64,000 nt of DNA from Arthrobacter sp. Leaf234 (lineage in GTDB: Bacteria > Actinomycetota > Actinomycetes > Actinomycetales > Micrococcaceae), in the NCBI RefSeq assembly GCF_001422665.1, contig NZ_LMLU01000001.1, forward strand, positions 1,036,753-1,100,752. Direction: 5' to 3'. Shown one piece after another: positions 17,026 through 24,211 of this stretch. Position 1 is the stretch's first letter; each line of letters starts with the position of its first letter. Below the pieces are notes generated by a model that did not search any database, was not told the DNA's origin, and worked only from the letters and a program-made list of their open reading frames with translations. Position numbers and translations under genes: made by a program.

Positions 17026-18228
17026 ATGTCTACGCACACCGGTCCGGCGGTACCCCTGCAGGTCGCCTGGGACGAGGCGATGCTGGCCTACGACTTCGGC
17101 CTGCAGCACCCCATGAACCCTGAGCGGCTGCACCTGACGGCCCGGCTCCTGGGTGACTCCGGGCTGCTCGACCTCGACGGCGTCCGCGTGGTCGCCCCCT
17201 CCGTCGCCTCCGACGAGGACCTCGCGACGGTCCACAGCGACGACTACATCCGTGCCGTCCGCGACCTGAGTGGCAATCCCGACCGATCGGACCCGGCTCA
17301 CGGGATCGGCACCGAGGACAACCCCGCGTTCAGCGGCATGCACGAGGCCAGCGCACGGCTCGCCGGCGGGTCCCTGGATGCTGCCGACGCACTCATGAGC
17401 GGTCGCGCCGTCCGTGCCGTCAACTTCGGTGGCGGGATGCACCATGCGGCACGGTCCCGGGCCAGCGGCTTCTGCATCTACAACGACGCCGCCGCCTCCA
17501 TCCGGCGACTGCTCGACCGCGGAGCGCAGCGCGTCCTCTACATCGACGTCGACGCCCACCACGGGGACGGCACCGAGAGCATCTTCTGGGACGATCCCCG
17601 GGTCCTGACGATCTCCCTCCATGAGACCGGGATGAGCCTGTTCCCGGGTACGGGATTTGCGAACGAGATCGGCGGGCCGGGCGCGGAGGGGTCCGCAGTG
17701 AACGTCGCACTGCCGACGACGGCCGGAGACGCCGCTCTCCTGCGGGCCTTCCACGCGGTGGTCCCACAGCTTGCCGGGGCCTTCGCTCCGGACGTGGTCG
17801 TCAGCCAGCACGGCTGCGATTCCCACCGCGAGGATCCCCTGACGAACCTGAGGGTCAGCGTCGACGCCCAGCACATCCTCATGCTGGCGGTCAGGGACCT
17901 GGCGGACCGGCTCTGCGGGGGTCGCTGGATCGCGACCGGCGGGGGCGGGTACGCGCTCGCCAGCGTGGTACCGCGGTCATGGACGCTCCTCGTCGCGGTC
18001 GCTGCGGGGGCTCCGATGGGCCCGGCGACACCCGTCCCTGCGGCGTGGCGGGACTACGTGCTCGAACGGCACGGCGTCGATGCGCCACGCCTCATGGGTG
18101 ACGGCGCCGATACGTGGTGGCGCTCCTGGGAGATCGGCTACGACCCCGACGACGAGCTGGACCGCACCGTCATGGCGACGCGCAAGGCCGTCTTCCCCCT
18201 CCACGGGCTGGACCCCTGGTTCGACTGA
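17026..18228 (+). CDS. acuC: AcuC-type histone-deacetylase-fold protein
   Basis: A class I HDAC-superfamily enzyme, zinc-dependent, likely removing acetyl groups from lysines of metabolic enzymes such as acetyl-CoA synthetase. Key motifs are in order: HPMNPERL near the N-terminus, GGMHHAARSRASGFCIYND (with the catalytic His pair), YIDVDAHHGDGTESIF (zinc-binding Asp and His), ISLHETGMSLFPGTG and GGGGYAL near the end. The 400-residue length suits AcuC. The ATG at 17026 is used; an upstream in-frame extension runs into the ktrB promoter region and contains no motif. There is no acs or acuAB gene nearby, so its partner is unclear. Confidence 0.88.
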   Translation: MSTHTGPAVPLQVAWDEAMLAYDFGLQHPMNPERLHLTARLLGDSGLLDLDGVRVVAPSVASDEDLATVHSDDYIRAVRDLSGNPDRSDPAHGIGTEDNPAFSGMHEASARLAGGSLDAADALMSGRAVRAVNFGGGMHHAARSRASGFCIYNDAAASIRRLLDRGAQRVLYIDVDAHHGDGTESIFWDDPRVLTISLHETGMSLFPGTGFANEIGGPGAEGSAVNVALPTTAGDAALLRAFHAVVPQLAGAFAPDVVVSQHGCDSHREDPLTNLRVSVDAQHILMLAVRDLADRLCGGRWIATGGGGYALASVVPRSWTLLVAVAAGAPMGPATPVPAAWRDYVLERHGVDAPRLMGDGADTWWRSWEIGYDPDDELDRTVMATRKAVFPLHGLDPWFD

Positions 18229-18278
18229 CCATCGCGCGGCAGGATGCCGCCCGACGTATATATCGCTAGGGTGGGCGA
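18229..18278 (+). promoter_or_regulatory. Short AT-rich promoter/operator candidate before the ArsR gene
   Basis: A CGTATATATCG near-palindrome lies around 18254-18264, only about 15 bp before the ATG. It is the single AT-rich patch here. It could be both the -10 and a self-operator, because ArsR proteins usually bind AT-rich inverted repeats in their own promoters. Weakly supported. Confidence 0.35.
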
Positions 18279-18791
18279 ATGGGTATCGATGATGTTTTCG
18301 CTGTCATCGCCGAGAGCACGCGCAGGCAGATCCTCGAGCATCTGCGCGACGGCGACAAAGCGGTGGGGGAGCTCGTGATCGAGCTGCACGTGAGCCAGCC
18401 GACCGTCTCGAAGCATCTCAAGGTTCTCCGGGAGGCGGGACTGGTCTCCATGCGGGCCCAGGGGCAGAAGCGGTTCTACTCGCTCGACACCGCTCCACTG
18501 GGCCTCGTGAGGGAGTGGCTCGACGGCGTGGAGCCACGACCGCTCGCCGAGGCGCAGGCGCCGACGGTGGAGGACCTCGTCGAGACGCTCGGCACGCAGC
18601 CGGGGCAGGGCCGGGCCGGCGAGGGCCGGGTGCAGGACGCCGTGCTGGCCGCCGCGGTCCTCGCCGGACCGGATCCCCTCGCCGAGGCGGACGGTTCGAG
18701 GGCACAGCTCGGCCGGACCATGGGGCGTGCGGCGGAGCGGGCTGCCGATCTCCTGTCGCAGCTCCGGCGGCGTCGCGATCCGTCCTCGTAG
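18279..18791 (+). CDS. ArsR-family winged-helix transcriptional regulator
   Basis: The N-terminal 85 residues form a complete ArsR/SmtB winged helix: FAVIAESTRRQILEHL (helices 1-2), HVSQPTVSKHLKVLREAGL (recognition helix-turn-helix) and RAQGQKRFYSLDTAPL (wing). No cysteine-rich metal box is present, so it is unlikely to be a metal sensor; it resembles the metal-independent SdpR-like branch. The remaining 85 residues are Ala/Arg/Glu-rich with no known fold, and the 170-residue length is longer than usual. No effector gene is linked. Autoregulation is plausible given the palindromic AT-rich patch just upstream. Confidence 0.87.
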   Translation: MGIDDVFAVIAESTRRQILEHLRDGDKAVGELVIELHVSQPTVSKHLKVLREAGLVSMRAQGQKRFYSLDTAPLGLVREWLDGVEPRPLAEAQAPTVEDLVETLGTQPGQGRAGEGRVQDAVLAAAVLAGPDPLAEADGSRAQLGRTMGRAAERAADLLSQLRRRRDPSS

Positions 18792-18867
18792 CACCGGCCG
18801 GTCGCGCCGCCCTTCGAGGCCGGAGAACGGCCGGTTCGAGGAGGCGGGTACAGGCTCCGGGGCGCCC

Positions 18868-18897
18868 TTTCACTTTGGTCACATCAGCCACTACAGT
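18868..18897 (+). promoter_or_regulatory. Possible promoter upstream of the BldC-like gene
   Basis: TTTCAC (18868-18873) and TACAGT (18892-18897) are separated by 18 nt, a plausible sigma-70-type pair, giving a leader of about 100 nt. CACT and AGTG half-sites overlap the -10. No other good pair was found in the 208-bp gap. Confidence 0.35.
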
Positions 18898-18999
18898 GAT
18901 CCCCTAGGCGGATAATCCTTATGCTTCAAGGCGACACGCCGATCAGTCGCTCAGGGGTGTCTTTCTCGATGCCGGTCTCAGGGTGAGTTACGGACCTCC

Positions 19000-19233
19000 A
19001 TGCAAAGGAATAGTGGTGAGATGGCAGACGGGATTAACTTCTCGGATGTGCAGTTCTTGACGGTCGCGGAGGTCGCCGACCTCATGCGAGTGTCGAAGAT
19101 GACCGTGTACCGGCTCGTGCACGCCGGGGACCTGCCCGCCGTGCAGTTCGGTCGCTCGTACCGCGTTCCGGAGTCGGCCGTCCAGGAATTCCTCCAGCGG
19201 GCGCAGGTGGACGGCCAGTCCGAGAGCGCCTGA
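19000..19233 (+). CDS. BldC/excisionase-like MerR-type DNA-binding protein
   Basis: A 77-residue protein consisting of one winged helix-turn-helix: FLTVAEVADLMRVSKMTVYRL (about 18-38) then HAGDLPAVQFGRSYRV. This is the excisionase/BldC family, close to mycobacterial Rv0500A. As in mycobacteria, it sits between proC and the bS22 gene, so the neighbourhood is conserved. No integrase is nearby, which argues for a chromosomal regulator and against a phage excisionase. Two starts are possible: ATG at 19000, and ATG at 19021 with AAAGGA 11 nt upstream; the domain is intact with either. Targets are unknown. Confidence 0.88.
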   Translation: MQRNSGEMADGINFSDVQFLTVAEVADLMRVSKMTVYRLVHAGDLPAVQFGRSYRVPESAVQEFLQRAQVDGQSESA

Positions 19234-19258
19234 GCCGCCGTCGCCGGGCCGGGCCGTC

Positions 19259-19286
19259 CTGACCCTCCACCAAACGGATGTACCCT
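19259..19286 (+). promoter_or_regulatory. Possible promoter for the bS22 gene
   Basis: CTGACC (19259-19264) and TACCCT (19281-19286), spaced 16 nt, would start a transcript near 19293 with an untranslated leader of about 150 nt before the ATG at 19441. The TAnnnT pattern suits actinobacterial housekeeping promoters. No rho-independent attenuator was seen in the leader. Confidence 0.4.
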
Positions 19287-19440
19287 GTTAAGGAGCGTTT
19301 TCGGCGGCCACAGGTCCGTCCGAGTCAGTGCATCACCCGGGCGATTGCCACCAGGTACACGCCTTTCGTCAGCCCCGGTACCGACTCCTGGCACGTCGCC
19401 GGAGAGCGGGACCGGCACCACAACAGTCTGTGAGGACTCT

Positions 19441-19539
19441 ATGGGTTCAGTAATCAAGAAGCGCCGCAAGCGTATGGCCAAGAAGAAGCACCGCAAGCTG
19501 CTGCGCAAGACGCGCCACCAGCGCCGCAACAAGAAGTAG
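19441..19539 (+). CDS. Small ribosomal subunit protein bS22 (AURKAIP1/COX24-like)
   Basis: A 32-residue, extremely basic protein (MGSVIKKRRKRMAKKKH at the start, RRNKK at the end). It matches the actinobacterial bS22 protein first seen in mycobacterial ribosome structures, where it sits near the decoding centre of the 30S subunit. It resembles the C-terminal domain of mitochondrial AURKAIP1. Sixteen of 32 residues are Lys or Arg. The gene order BldC-like protein then bS22 is as in Mycobacterium (Rv0500A-Rv0500B). It is easily missed because of its size. An apparent N-terminal extension in the same frame (from about 19345) is not part of the family. Confidence 0.93.
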   Translation: MGSVIKKRRKRMAKKKHRKLLRKTRHQRRNKK

Positions 19540-19569
19540 ACAGCCCGGCCCAGCGCCGAGGTCTGCCGA

Positions 19570-19611
19570 ACGGCCCGGAATCCCGCCCTCGTGGTGTGGG
19601 TGCCGGGCCGT
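19570..19611 (+). terminator. Possible terminator after bS22
   Basis: A perfect 9-bp inverted repeat (ACGGCCCGG / CCGGGCCGT, 19570-19578 with 19603-19611) encloses a 24-nt loop, starting 30 nt after the stop. There is no U tract, and the loop is long, so it is only a candidate. Confidence 0.4.
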
Positions 19612-19767
19612 CGTCGTACCCGGGGGCGATCAGGACCGACCACCGGAGCCCGGAGACTGCAGGCCGGCCCCAGGAGACGGGGCGGGATCGCCGGCCACCA
19701 CCCACCGGAGACCGGAGCCCGGGCGGTGCCCACCCCGCAGGGACGGCGACCTGTGAGCCGCCGCGCG

Positions 19768-20580
19768 TCAGCGGTTCCGGAAGCGGGAGAAGCTCCGCCA
19801 GAGGCCGTAGACCGATCCCGCAATCGTCGCCGCCCGCAGCCCGAGCGTCGCGGCGCGGCGTCCGCTCCGGAAGTCGTAGACGGGCCAGTTGTTCGCGCGG
19901 GCGTGACGGCGCAGCCTGCCGTCCGGGTTGATGGCCACGGGATGGCCGACGGCGGTCAGCAGCGGGATGTCGTTGTAGGAGTCGCTGTATCCCCAGCAGC
20001 GCGAGAGATCGAGGTTCTCCCGTGCCGCGAGGTCGAGGACGGCGACGGCTTTCGCGGGTCCGTGGAGGAACTCGCCCACCAGCTTCCCCGTGTACAGGCC
20101 GTCGGCCACTTCGCCGACGGTCCCGAGGGCGCCGGTCAGGCCCAGTCTGCTCGAGATGACCGCTGCCACTTCGACCGGAGTCCCCGTGACGAGCCAGACC
20201 TGGCGGTTCGAGGACAGGTGGTGTTCGGTGAGGGCGCGCGCGCCGGGCCAGATCTTGGAGGCGATCATCTCGTCGTACACCTCCTCGCCGAGCGCGAGGA
20301 TGTCCTCGTGGGCGATGCCGATGGCGAAGGCGAGGGCGGCGTCCCGCACCGAGTTGACGTCCGTCATGGTCTCGCCGCGCATGATGAAGCGGAGCTGCTT
20401 CCATGCGAGGCCGGCGGCGAAGCGCAGGGTGAACGCCTTGCGCTGGTACATCTTCCGGCCGACGTGGAAGAGGCTCGCACCGCGCATCAGCGTGTTGTCC
20501 ACGTCGAAGAAGGCGGCCTCGCCCTGGACGGTCGCCGGAGGCCTTGGCATGGGCTGCGTGCCCCGAGCGGCGTCCGGCAT
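19768..20580 (-). CDS. HAD-superfamily hydrolase, SerB1-like (subfamily IB)
   Basis: A 270-residue phosphatase of the HAD fold. Motif I is FFDVDNTLMRGAS (nucleophile Asp and general acid Asp), motif II is WLVTGTP and motif III/IV is GYSDSYNDIPLL. This is the subfamily IB pattern shared with phosphoserine phosphatases and the mycobacterial SerB1 (Rv0505c) group, which also lies close to proC and a glutaredoxin gene. A C-terminal hydrophobic/basic stretch (residues 240-265) may associate with the membrane. The ATG at 20580 gives the shortest N-terminal leader; a much longer upstream frame overlaps the glutaredoxin gene on the other strand and is rejected. The substrate is not determined. Confidence 0.88.
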   Translation of the reverse strand: MPDAARGTQPMPRPPATVQGEAAFFDVDNTLMRGASLFHVGRKMYQRKAFTLRFAAGLAWKQLRFIMRGETMTDVNSVRDAALAFAIGIAHEDILALGEEVYDEMIASKIWPGARALTEHHLSSNRQVWLVTGTPVEVAAVISSRLGLTGALGTVGEVADGLYTGKLVGEFLHGPAKAVAVLDLAARENLDLSRCWGYSDSYNDIPLLTAVGHPVAINPDGRLRRHARANNWPVYDFRSGRRAATLGLRAATIAGSVYGLWRSFSRFRNR

Positions 20581-20640
20581 GCTCCGAGTGTAGTTCGTCG
20601 TCCCGCTGCCCCTGCCGTCACCCGGCAGTACGGTGGAGTG

Positions 20641-20904
20641 ATGGAAGCATCGGCGGAGATCCCCGCGACCGGCGTCGTCCTTCTGACCCGTCCGGCATGC
20701 CATCTCTGCGAGGAGGCCCGGCTCGTCGTGGCCCGCGTCGTGCAGGAGCTGGGGCTCGAGTGGCAGGAGGTCTCCGTCACGGAGGCTCCCACGGCAGGAG
20801 CCCGCTTCGCGGAGGAACTGCCGGTGCTGTTCATCGACGGGGTGCAGCGCGATTTCTGGTCCATCGACGAGGCGAGGCTGCGGAGACTGCTCTCCGGCGG
20901 GTGA
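20641..20904 (+). CDS. Glutaredoxin-like thiol-disulfide protein
   Basis: An 87-residue glutaredoxin/thioredoxin-fold protein with the redox motif CHLC (residues 20-23, in TRPACHLCEEA), the cis-proline loop EELPVLFIDG and a C-terminal helix. It belongs to the DUF836-like single-domain group (compare Rv0508 of mycobacteria). It is likely cytoplasmic and may reduce protein or small-molecule disulfides, probably with mycothiol systems in actinobacteria. It is divergent from the HAD gene (60 bp between the starts) and lies just upstream of rex, a conserved arrangement. Confidence 0.9.
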   Translation: MEASAEIPATGVVLLTRPACHLCEEARLVVARVVQELGLEWQEVSVTEAPTAGARFAEELPVLFIDGVQRDFWSIDEARLRRLLSGG

Positions 20905-21107
20905 GGCGGCGACGAACCGCCCCCGCCGAGCTCCTCCGGAGCTCCGACGAGCCACGGCCGGGCTGTCCGGGGAGTGTCGGCCGACGGTGGGCTTGGTGGC
21001 CCTGCGCGCTCGGCATAAAGTGGTGATACGTCCGCCCCGCCGTCGAGGGTCCAGGATCCGCCGTCCTCCGCCGGGATGCGGCGGCGCTAGCAACGGAGCC
21101 GCACACT

Positions 21108-21809
21108 GTGACACCACCGGACATGCCAGGCCTCCACCCCGTGGGTGATCCGGTGCGCCATATCCCTCCCGCCTCGGTGGCGCGCCTCACCATCTACCTG
21201 AGGGCGCTCAACAGCCTGCTCGGCGAGGGGATCGAGCGCGTCTCCTCGGAGGAGCTCGCGGACGCCGCGGGGGTCAACTCGCCGATGCTCCGCAAGGACC
21301 TGTCCTACCTCGGCTCCTACGGCACGCGCGGCGTCGGCTACGACGTGCAGTATCTCAACCGCCAGATCTCCATCGCCCTTGGGTTGACGCTCGACTGGCG
21401 GGTGGCCATCATCGGCGCCGGCAACCTCGGCCGGGCGCTGGCCGGTTACTCGGGCTTCGTCTCGCGCGGCTTCGAGATCGTGGCGCTGTTCGACGCCGAT
21501 CAGCTCGTCGTCGGATCGGAGGTCGGCTATCTCCGGGTCAGTGCCGTGGACGACCTCGAGACGGTCCTGGAGCGGACCCGCACCAACATGGCCGTGCTCT
21601 CCGTGCCCGGGCCGGTCGCCCAGGAACTGTGCGACCGGTTGGTCGCGGCGGGCATCTCCAGCATCCTGAGCTTCGCCCCGGTGGTGCTGCAGGTCCCTCC
21701 GCACGTGCAGCTGCGCAAGGTCGACATGTCCACCGAGCTGCAGATCCTCGCCTACCACGCACAGAGGGCGCAGGAGCCGGACCTCGGTCCGATCTCCCGC
21801 GCCCAGTAG
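21108..21809 (+). CDS. rex: Redox-sensing transcriptional repressor Rex
   Basis: Rex senses the NADH/NAD+ ratio and represses respiratory genes when NAD+ is high. The N-terminal winged helix is intact: SVARLTIYLRALNSLLGEG, then VSSEELADAAGVNSPMLRKDLSYLGSYGTRGVGY (quoted in two parts), followed by the Rossmann domain with the NAD(H) loop IIGAGNLGRALAGY. The C-terminal FAPVVLQVP and domain-swapped helix are present. The length of 233 residues is normal and the start is GTG. No clear Rex operator (TTGTGnnnnnnTTCACAA type) was noticed in this window upstream of the cytochrome c or menaquinone genes, although they are its natural class of targets. Confidence 0.96.
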   Translation: MTPPDMPGLHPVGDPVRHIPPASVARLTIYLRALNSLLGEGIERVSSEELADAAGVNSPMLRKDLSYLGSYGTRGVGYDVQYLNRQISIALGLTLDWRVAIIGAGNLGRALAGYSGFVSRGFEIVALFDADQLVVGSEVGYLRVSAVDDLETVLERTRTNMAVLSVPGPVAQELCDRLVAAGISSILSFAPVVLQVPPHVQLRKVDMSTELQILAYHAQRAQEPDLGPISRAQ

Positions 21810-21826
21810 CCGGCGGTCGAGCGGGG

Positions 21827-22486
21827 TCAGTACCCCAGCCGCTGCGGCGCGAAGTAGGGGCGCGCGGGCTTCAGGTAGGTCATGACGACGCCGGCCACGC
21901 CGAGCAGCATGACGAGGAGGCCGAGCGCCGTCGAGATCACGGGCGTCTCGGGGACGACGGTCCCGCTGGCCTCCGCGGCCTGGTTGATGATCGGCAGGAG
22001 CAGGAGCGACCCGACGGTGGACACCACGTTCAGCGCTGCCAGGACGGTCGCGGTGATGCGGGCCCAGTTCTGGCCCCGGCGGATGAACAGCGCCAGGACC
22101 ACGTAGACGGCCGCGAACACCACGGCGAAGACCAGCCTGATCCCGACCCCGAACGAGCCGCCGGCCATCTCGGGAATGTCGATCAGCAGCGCCGAGGTGA
22201 TCGAGGAGACGAGGTAGGCGACCCCGGCGGCCAGGATGAGGTAGTACGCCCGCACGACCTCCCTCGGAGCAGGGCCCTTCCCGGGTGCGTCCGAGCCGCC
22301 CGCGCTGTTGCCGGAGGTCGGGTAGGCGTAGCTCGAGTGTTGGGCAGGCTGGTAGCCGCTGGGCCCCGAGCTGTTCTGCTGCCCGTACTGCTGCCCGGCG
22401 GGGCGGCCGTCCTGGCTCTCGCCTCCGGGCGGGTTCCAGCCCTGCGCGTTGTTCCCCGGGCCCTGGTCGTTGTGTGGCGTACTCAT
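21827..22486 (-). CDS. Four-helix membrane protein with disordered N-terminus
   Basis: A 219-residue protein. The first 75 residues are low-complexity (Gly, Gln, Ser, Pro, Asn; cytoplasmic and probably disordered). They are followed by four hydrophobic helices: YYLILAAGVAYLVSSIT, LVFAVVFAAVYVVLALF, ITATVLAALNVVSTVGSLLL and LGLLVMLLGVAGVVMTYL. The layout is common for actinobacterial membrane proteins of unknown function. The ATG at 22486 is preferred over an upstream in-frame ATG at 22552, as the extra 22 residues show nothing. It is convergent with rex, with a 17-bp gap. No function assigned. Confidence 0.75.
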   Translation of the reverse strand: MSTPHNDQGPGNNAQGWNPPGGESQDGRPAGQQYGQQNSSGPSGYQPAQHSSYAYPTSGNSAGGSDAPGKGPAPREVVRAYYLILAAGVAYLVSSITSALLIDIPEMAGGSFGVGIRLVFAVVFAAVYVVLALFIRRGQNWARITATVLAALNVVSTVGSLLLLPIINQAAEASGTVVPETPVISTALGLLVMLLGVAGVVMTYLKPARPYFAPQRLGY

Positions 22487-22705
22487 CGCGGCGTCCTCCG
22501 TGTGCAGTGCGTGGCTGTCCTGGATCCGCAGGATCGGCGCCGGTGCCCCCATGGACGTCCCCGCCGCCGGTGCGGTCTTCCGTCAGCCTAGTAGTTCCCC
22601 CGCGAGGGTGACAGGCAGACGGCGTCCGATCCGGGCGCGGACGGCGGGCTCCTCACCCGGGCTCGCCCCGTGCGCGACGTCCACCGCGGGAAGCGCGTGG
22701 GACGC

Positions 22706-22743
22706 CGACGGCCGGCGTCGTCGGGGGACGACGCCGGCCGTCG
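22706..22743 (-). terminator. Strong hairpin terminator of the yceI gene
   Basis: A perfect 17-bp inverted repeat (CGACGGCCGGCGTCGTC and its complement, 22706-22722 and 22727-22743) with a 4-nt loop, 28 nt beyond the yceI stop. No U tract follows on the minus strand, as is usual for high-GC actinobacterial terminators. It may also insulate the gene from the flanking membrane-protein gene. Confidence 0.75.
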
Positions 22744-22771
22744 GGCGGTGCGGCGGGGGAGGAGGGTCGGG

Positions 22772-23329
22772 TCAGACCGTCGCGGCGACGGGAGCGACGA
22801 ACTCCGCTTCGATGCTGATGGTCACCTTGTCACCGACGAGGACGCCGCCGGCTTCGAGCGCGGCGTTCCAGGTCAGGCCGAAGTCCTTGCGGGAGATGGT
22901 CGTGGACGCCGAGACGCCGGCGCGGGTGGTGCCGAAGGGATCGACGGCGACGCCGTTGAAGTCGGCCTCGAGGGTCACGGACTTGGTAATGCCGCGGATG
23001 GTGAGGTCACCGGTGATCGTGTAGCTCTCGCCCGAGCCGGCGTGCGACGTCGAGACGAAGGTCATCTCCGGGAACTGCTCGACGTCGAAGAAGTCGGCGC
23101 TCTTGACGTGGCCGTCGCGGTTCTCGTCGCCCGAGCTGAAGGAGGCGGTCTTGATGGTGACGGTGATGGCGGAGTCCTCGAGCGAGGAGCCGACGGCGAG
23201 GGAGGCGTCGACATCCTTGAAGGATCCTCGGACCTTGCTGATGCCGGCGTGGCGGACGCTGAAGCCGACCTCGCTGTGTGCGGGGTCGAAGGACCAGGTG
23301 CCGGAGGTGAGGCCTGTGGGAACGGTCAT
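22772..23329 (-). CDS. YceI family lipocalin-like protein
   Basis: A 185-residue protein with the YceI fold signature: GTWSFDPAHSEVGFSVRHAG at the N-terminus, GSFKDVDASL, the ADFFDVEQFPEMTFVSTS block, ITGDLTIRGITKSVTLEAD and the VTISIEAEF end strand. YceI proteins are beta-barrels that bind isoprenoid chains such as ubiquinone or menaquinone precursors. No signal peptide is seen, so this is the cytoplasmic actinobacterial form. Proximity to menaquinone and cytochrome c genes is suggestive but not proof of a link. A CCAGGAG Shine-Dalgarno sequence precedes the ATG. Confidence 0.93.
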   Translation of the reverse strand: MTVPTGLTSGTWSFDPAHSEVGFSVRHAGISKVRGSFKDVDASLAVGSSLEDSAITVTIKTASFSSGDENRDGHVKSADFFDVEQFPEMTFVSTSHAGSGESYTITGDLTIRGITKSVTLEADFNGVAVDPFGTTRAGVSASTTISRKDFGLTWNAALEAGGVLVGDKVTISIEAEFVAPVAATV

Positions 23330-23378
23330 GATGATCTCCTGGAGAAGAGGGATGGCGAATGCTTACGAGATGGAAAAG

Positions 23379-23392
23379 CATGCGTATGCATG
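23379..23392. promoter_or_regulatory. Palindromic operator candidate upstream of yceI
   Basis: CATGC-GTAT-GCATG (5-bp arms, 4-bp spacer) sits 50 bp before the yceI start in an unusually AT-rich stretch (about 23350-23440), inside the probable promoter. MarR-type regulators often control yceI genes, but none is encoded nearby. Confidence 0.4.
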
Positions 23393-23500
23393 GTTTATTC
23401 CACATATCGCTCAAATCTTCAACCAAGTGGTTCCGGGAGCACCGTGCGCCTCCTCGTCGGCGATTGGCCGTGACACGGTGGCATGCGGGAAACTGGGGGA

Positions 23501-24172
23501 ATGCAGAGATCAACCGTCCACCTGGTGCGCCATGGTGAGGTCCACAATCCGGAGGGCGTCCTCTACGGCAGGCTCCCCGAGTTCCACCTCTCCGAGCTGG
23601 GGCGGCGCATGGCGTCCCAGATGGCCGGTCACTTCGCGCAGCGACGGGACGAGGGCGCGAACATCGTCCTGCTGGTGGCCTCTCCCCTGACCCGTGCGCA
23701 GGAGACGGCGCAGCCCGTCGCGGAGGCACTCGATCTCGAGATCTCCACCGACGAGCGCATCATCGAGGCGGACAACCGCTTCGAGGGGATGTCGAGGATC
23801 AAGAGCCGCCTCCGCCAGCCCCGGTACTGGCCGCTGCTCGTCAACCCGTTCCGTCCGTCCTGGGGCGAGCCATACAGCGAGCAGGCGGAGCGGGTCATGA
23901 GGGGCGTGCAGGACGCGCGGCGCCGCGCCGTCGAGCTGGGCGGTGCGTCCGAGGCCCCGGCCGAGGCCATCCTGGTGAGCCATCAGCTCCCTATCTGGGT
24001 CACCCGACTCGCGGCCGAGCACCGTCGTCTCTGGCACGATCCGCGCCAGCGCGAGTGCACGCTGACCTCGGTGACCTCGATCGACTTCGAGGGTGACGTC
24101 ATCCGGCGGGTCCGGTACGCCGAACCCTGCGCGGACCTCCTGCCCGGTGCGGCGAATGTCCCCGGGGCGTAA
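23501..24172 (+). CDS. Histidine phosphatase (phosphoglycerate mutase-like)
   Basis: A 223-residue branch 1 histidine phosphatase. The catalytic RHGE box is VHLVRHGEVHNPEGVLYGR at the N-terminus; the second His lies in EAILVSHQLPIWV and the Glu in the NRFEGMS loop. Fold-conserved SPLTRAQETAQPVAEAL carries the phosphate-binding Arg. It is probably a small-molecule phosphatase. The ATG at 23501 is next to the RHGE box; an ATG six codons earlier (23483) is also possible. It runs 39 bp upstream of resA in the same direction, and relatives commonly place such a gene before the cytochrome c cluster. Confidence 0.9.
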   Translation: MQRSTVHLVRHGEVHNPEGVLYGRLPEFHLSELGRRMASQMAGHFAQRRDEGANIVLLVASPLTRAQETAQPVAEALDLEISTDERIIEADNRFEGMSRIKSRLRQPRYWPLLVNPFRPSWGEPYSEQAERVMRGVQDARRRAVELGGASEAPAEAILVSHQLPIWVTRLAAEHRRLWHDPRQRECTLTSVTSIDFEGDVIRRVRYAEPCADLLPGAANVPGA

Positions 24173-24178
24173 TAGAAT

Positions 24179-24195
24179 TACTACACGTCGTAGAA
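24179..24195. promoter_or_regulatory. BlaI/CopY-type operator candidate before resA
   Basis: The sequence TACTACACGTCGTAGAA is an inverted repeat close to the BlaI/MecI/CopY consensus TACTACAnnTGTAGTA; both outer half-sites are recognisable. It directly follows a TAGAAT hexamer (24173-24178) that could be the -10 of the res operon, so a bound repressor would block initiation. No blaI gene is in the window. In mycobacteria BlaI controls respiratory (ATP synthase) genes. Confidence 0.5.
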
Positions 24196-24211
24196 ATCAA
24201 CGGAAGAAGCC

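Noticed and set aside
19000..19233. Phage excisionase interpretation of the BldC-like gene
   Set aside because: No integrase, attachment site or phage gene nearby, and the neighbourhood is a conserved chromosomal one.
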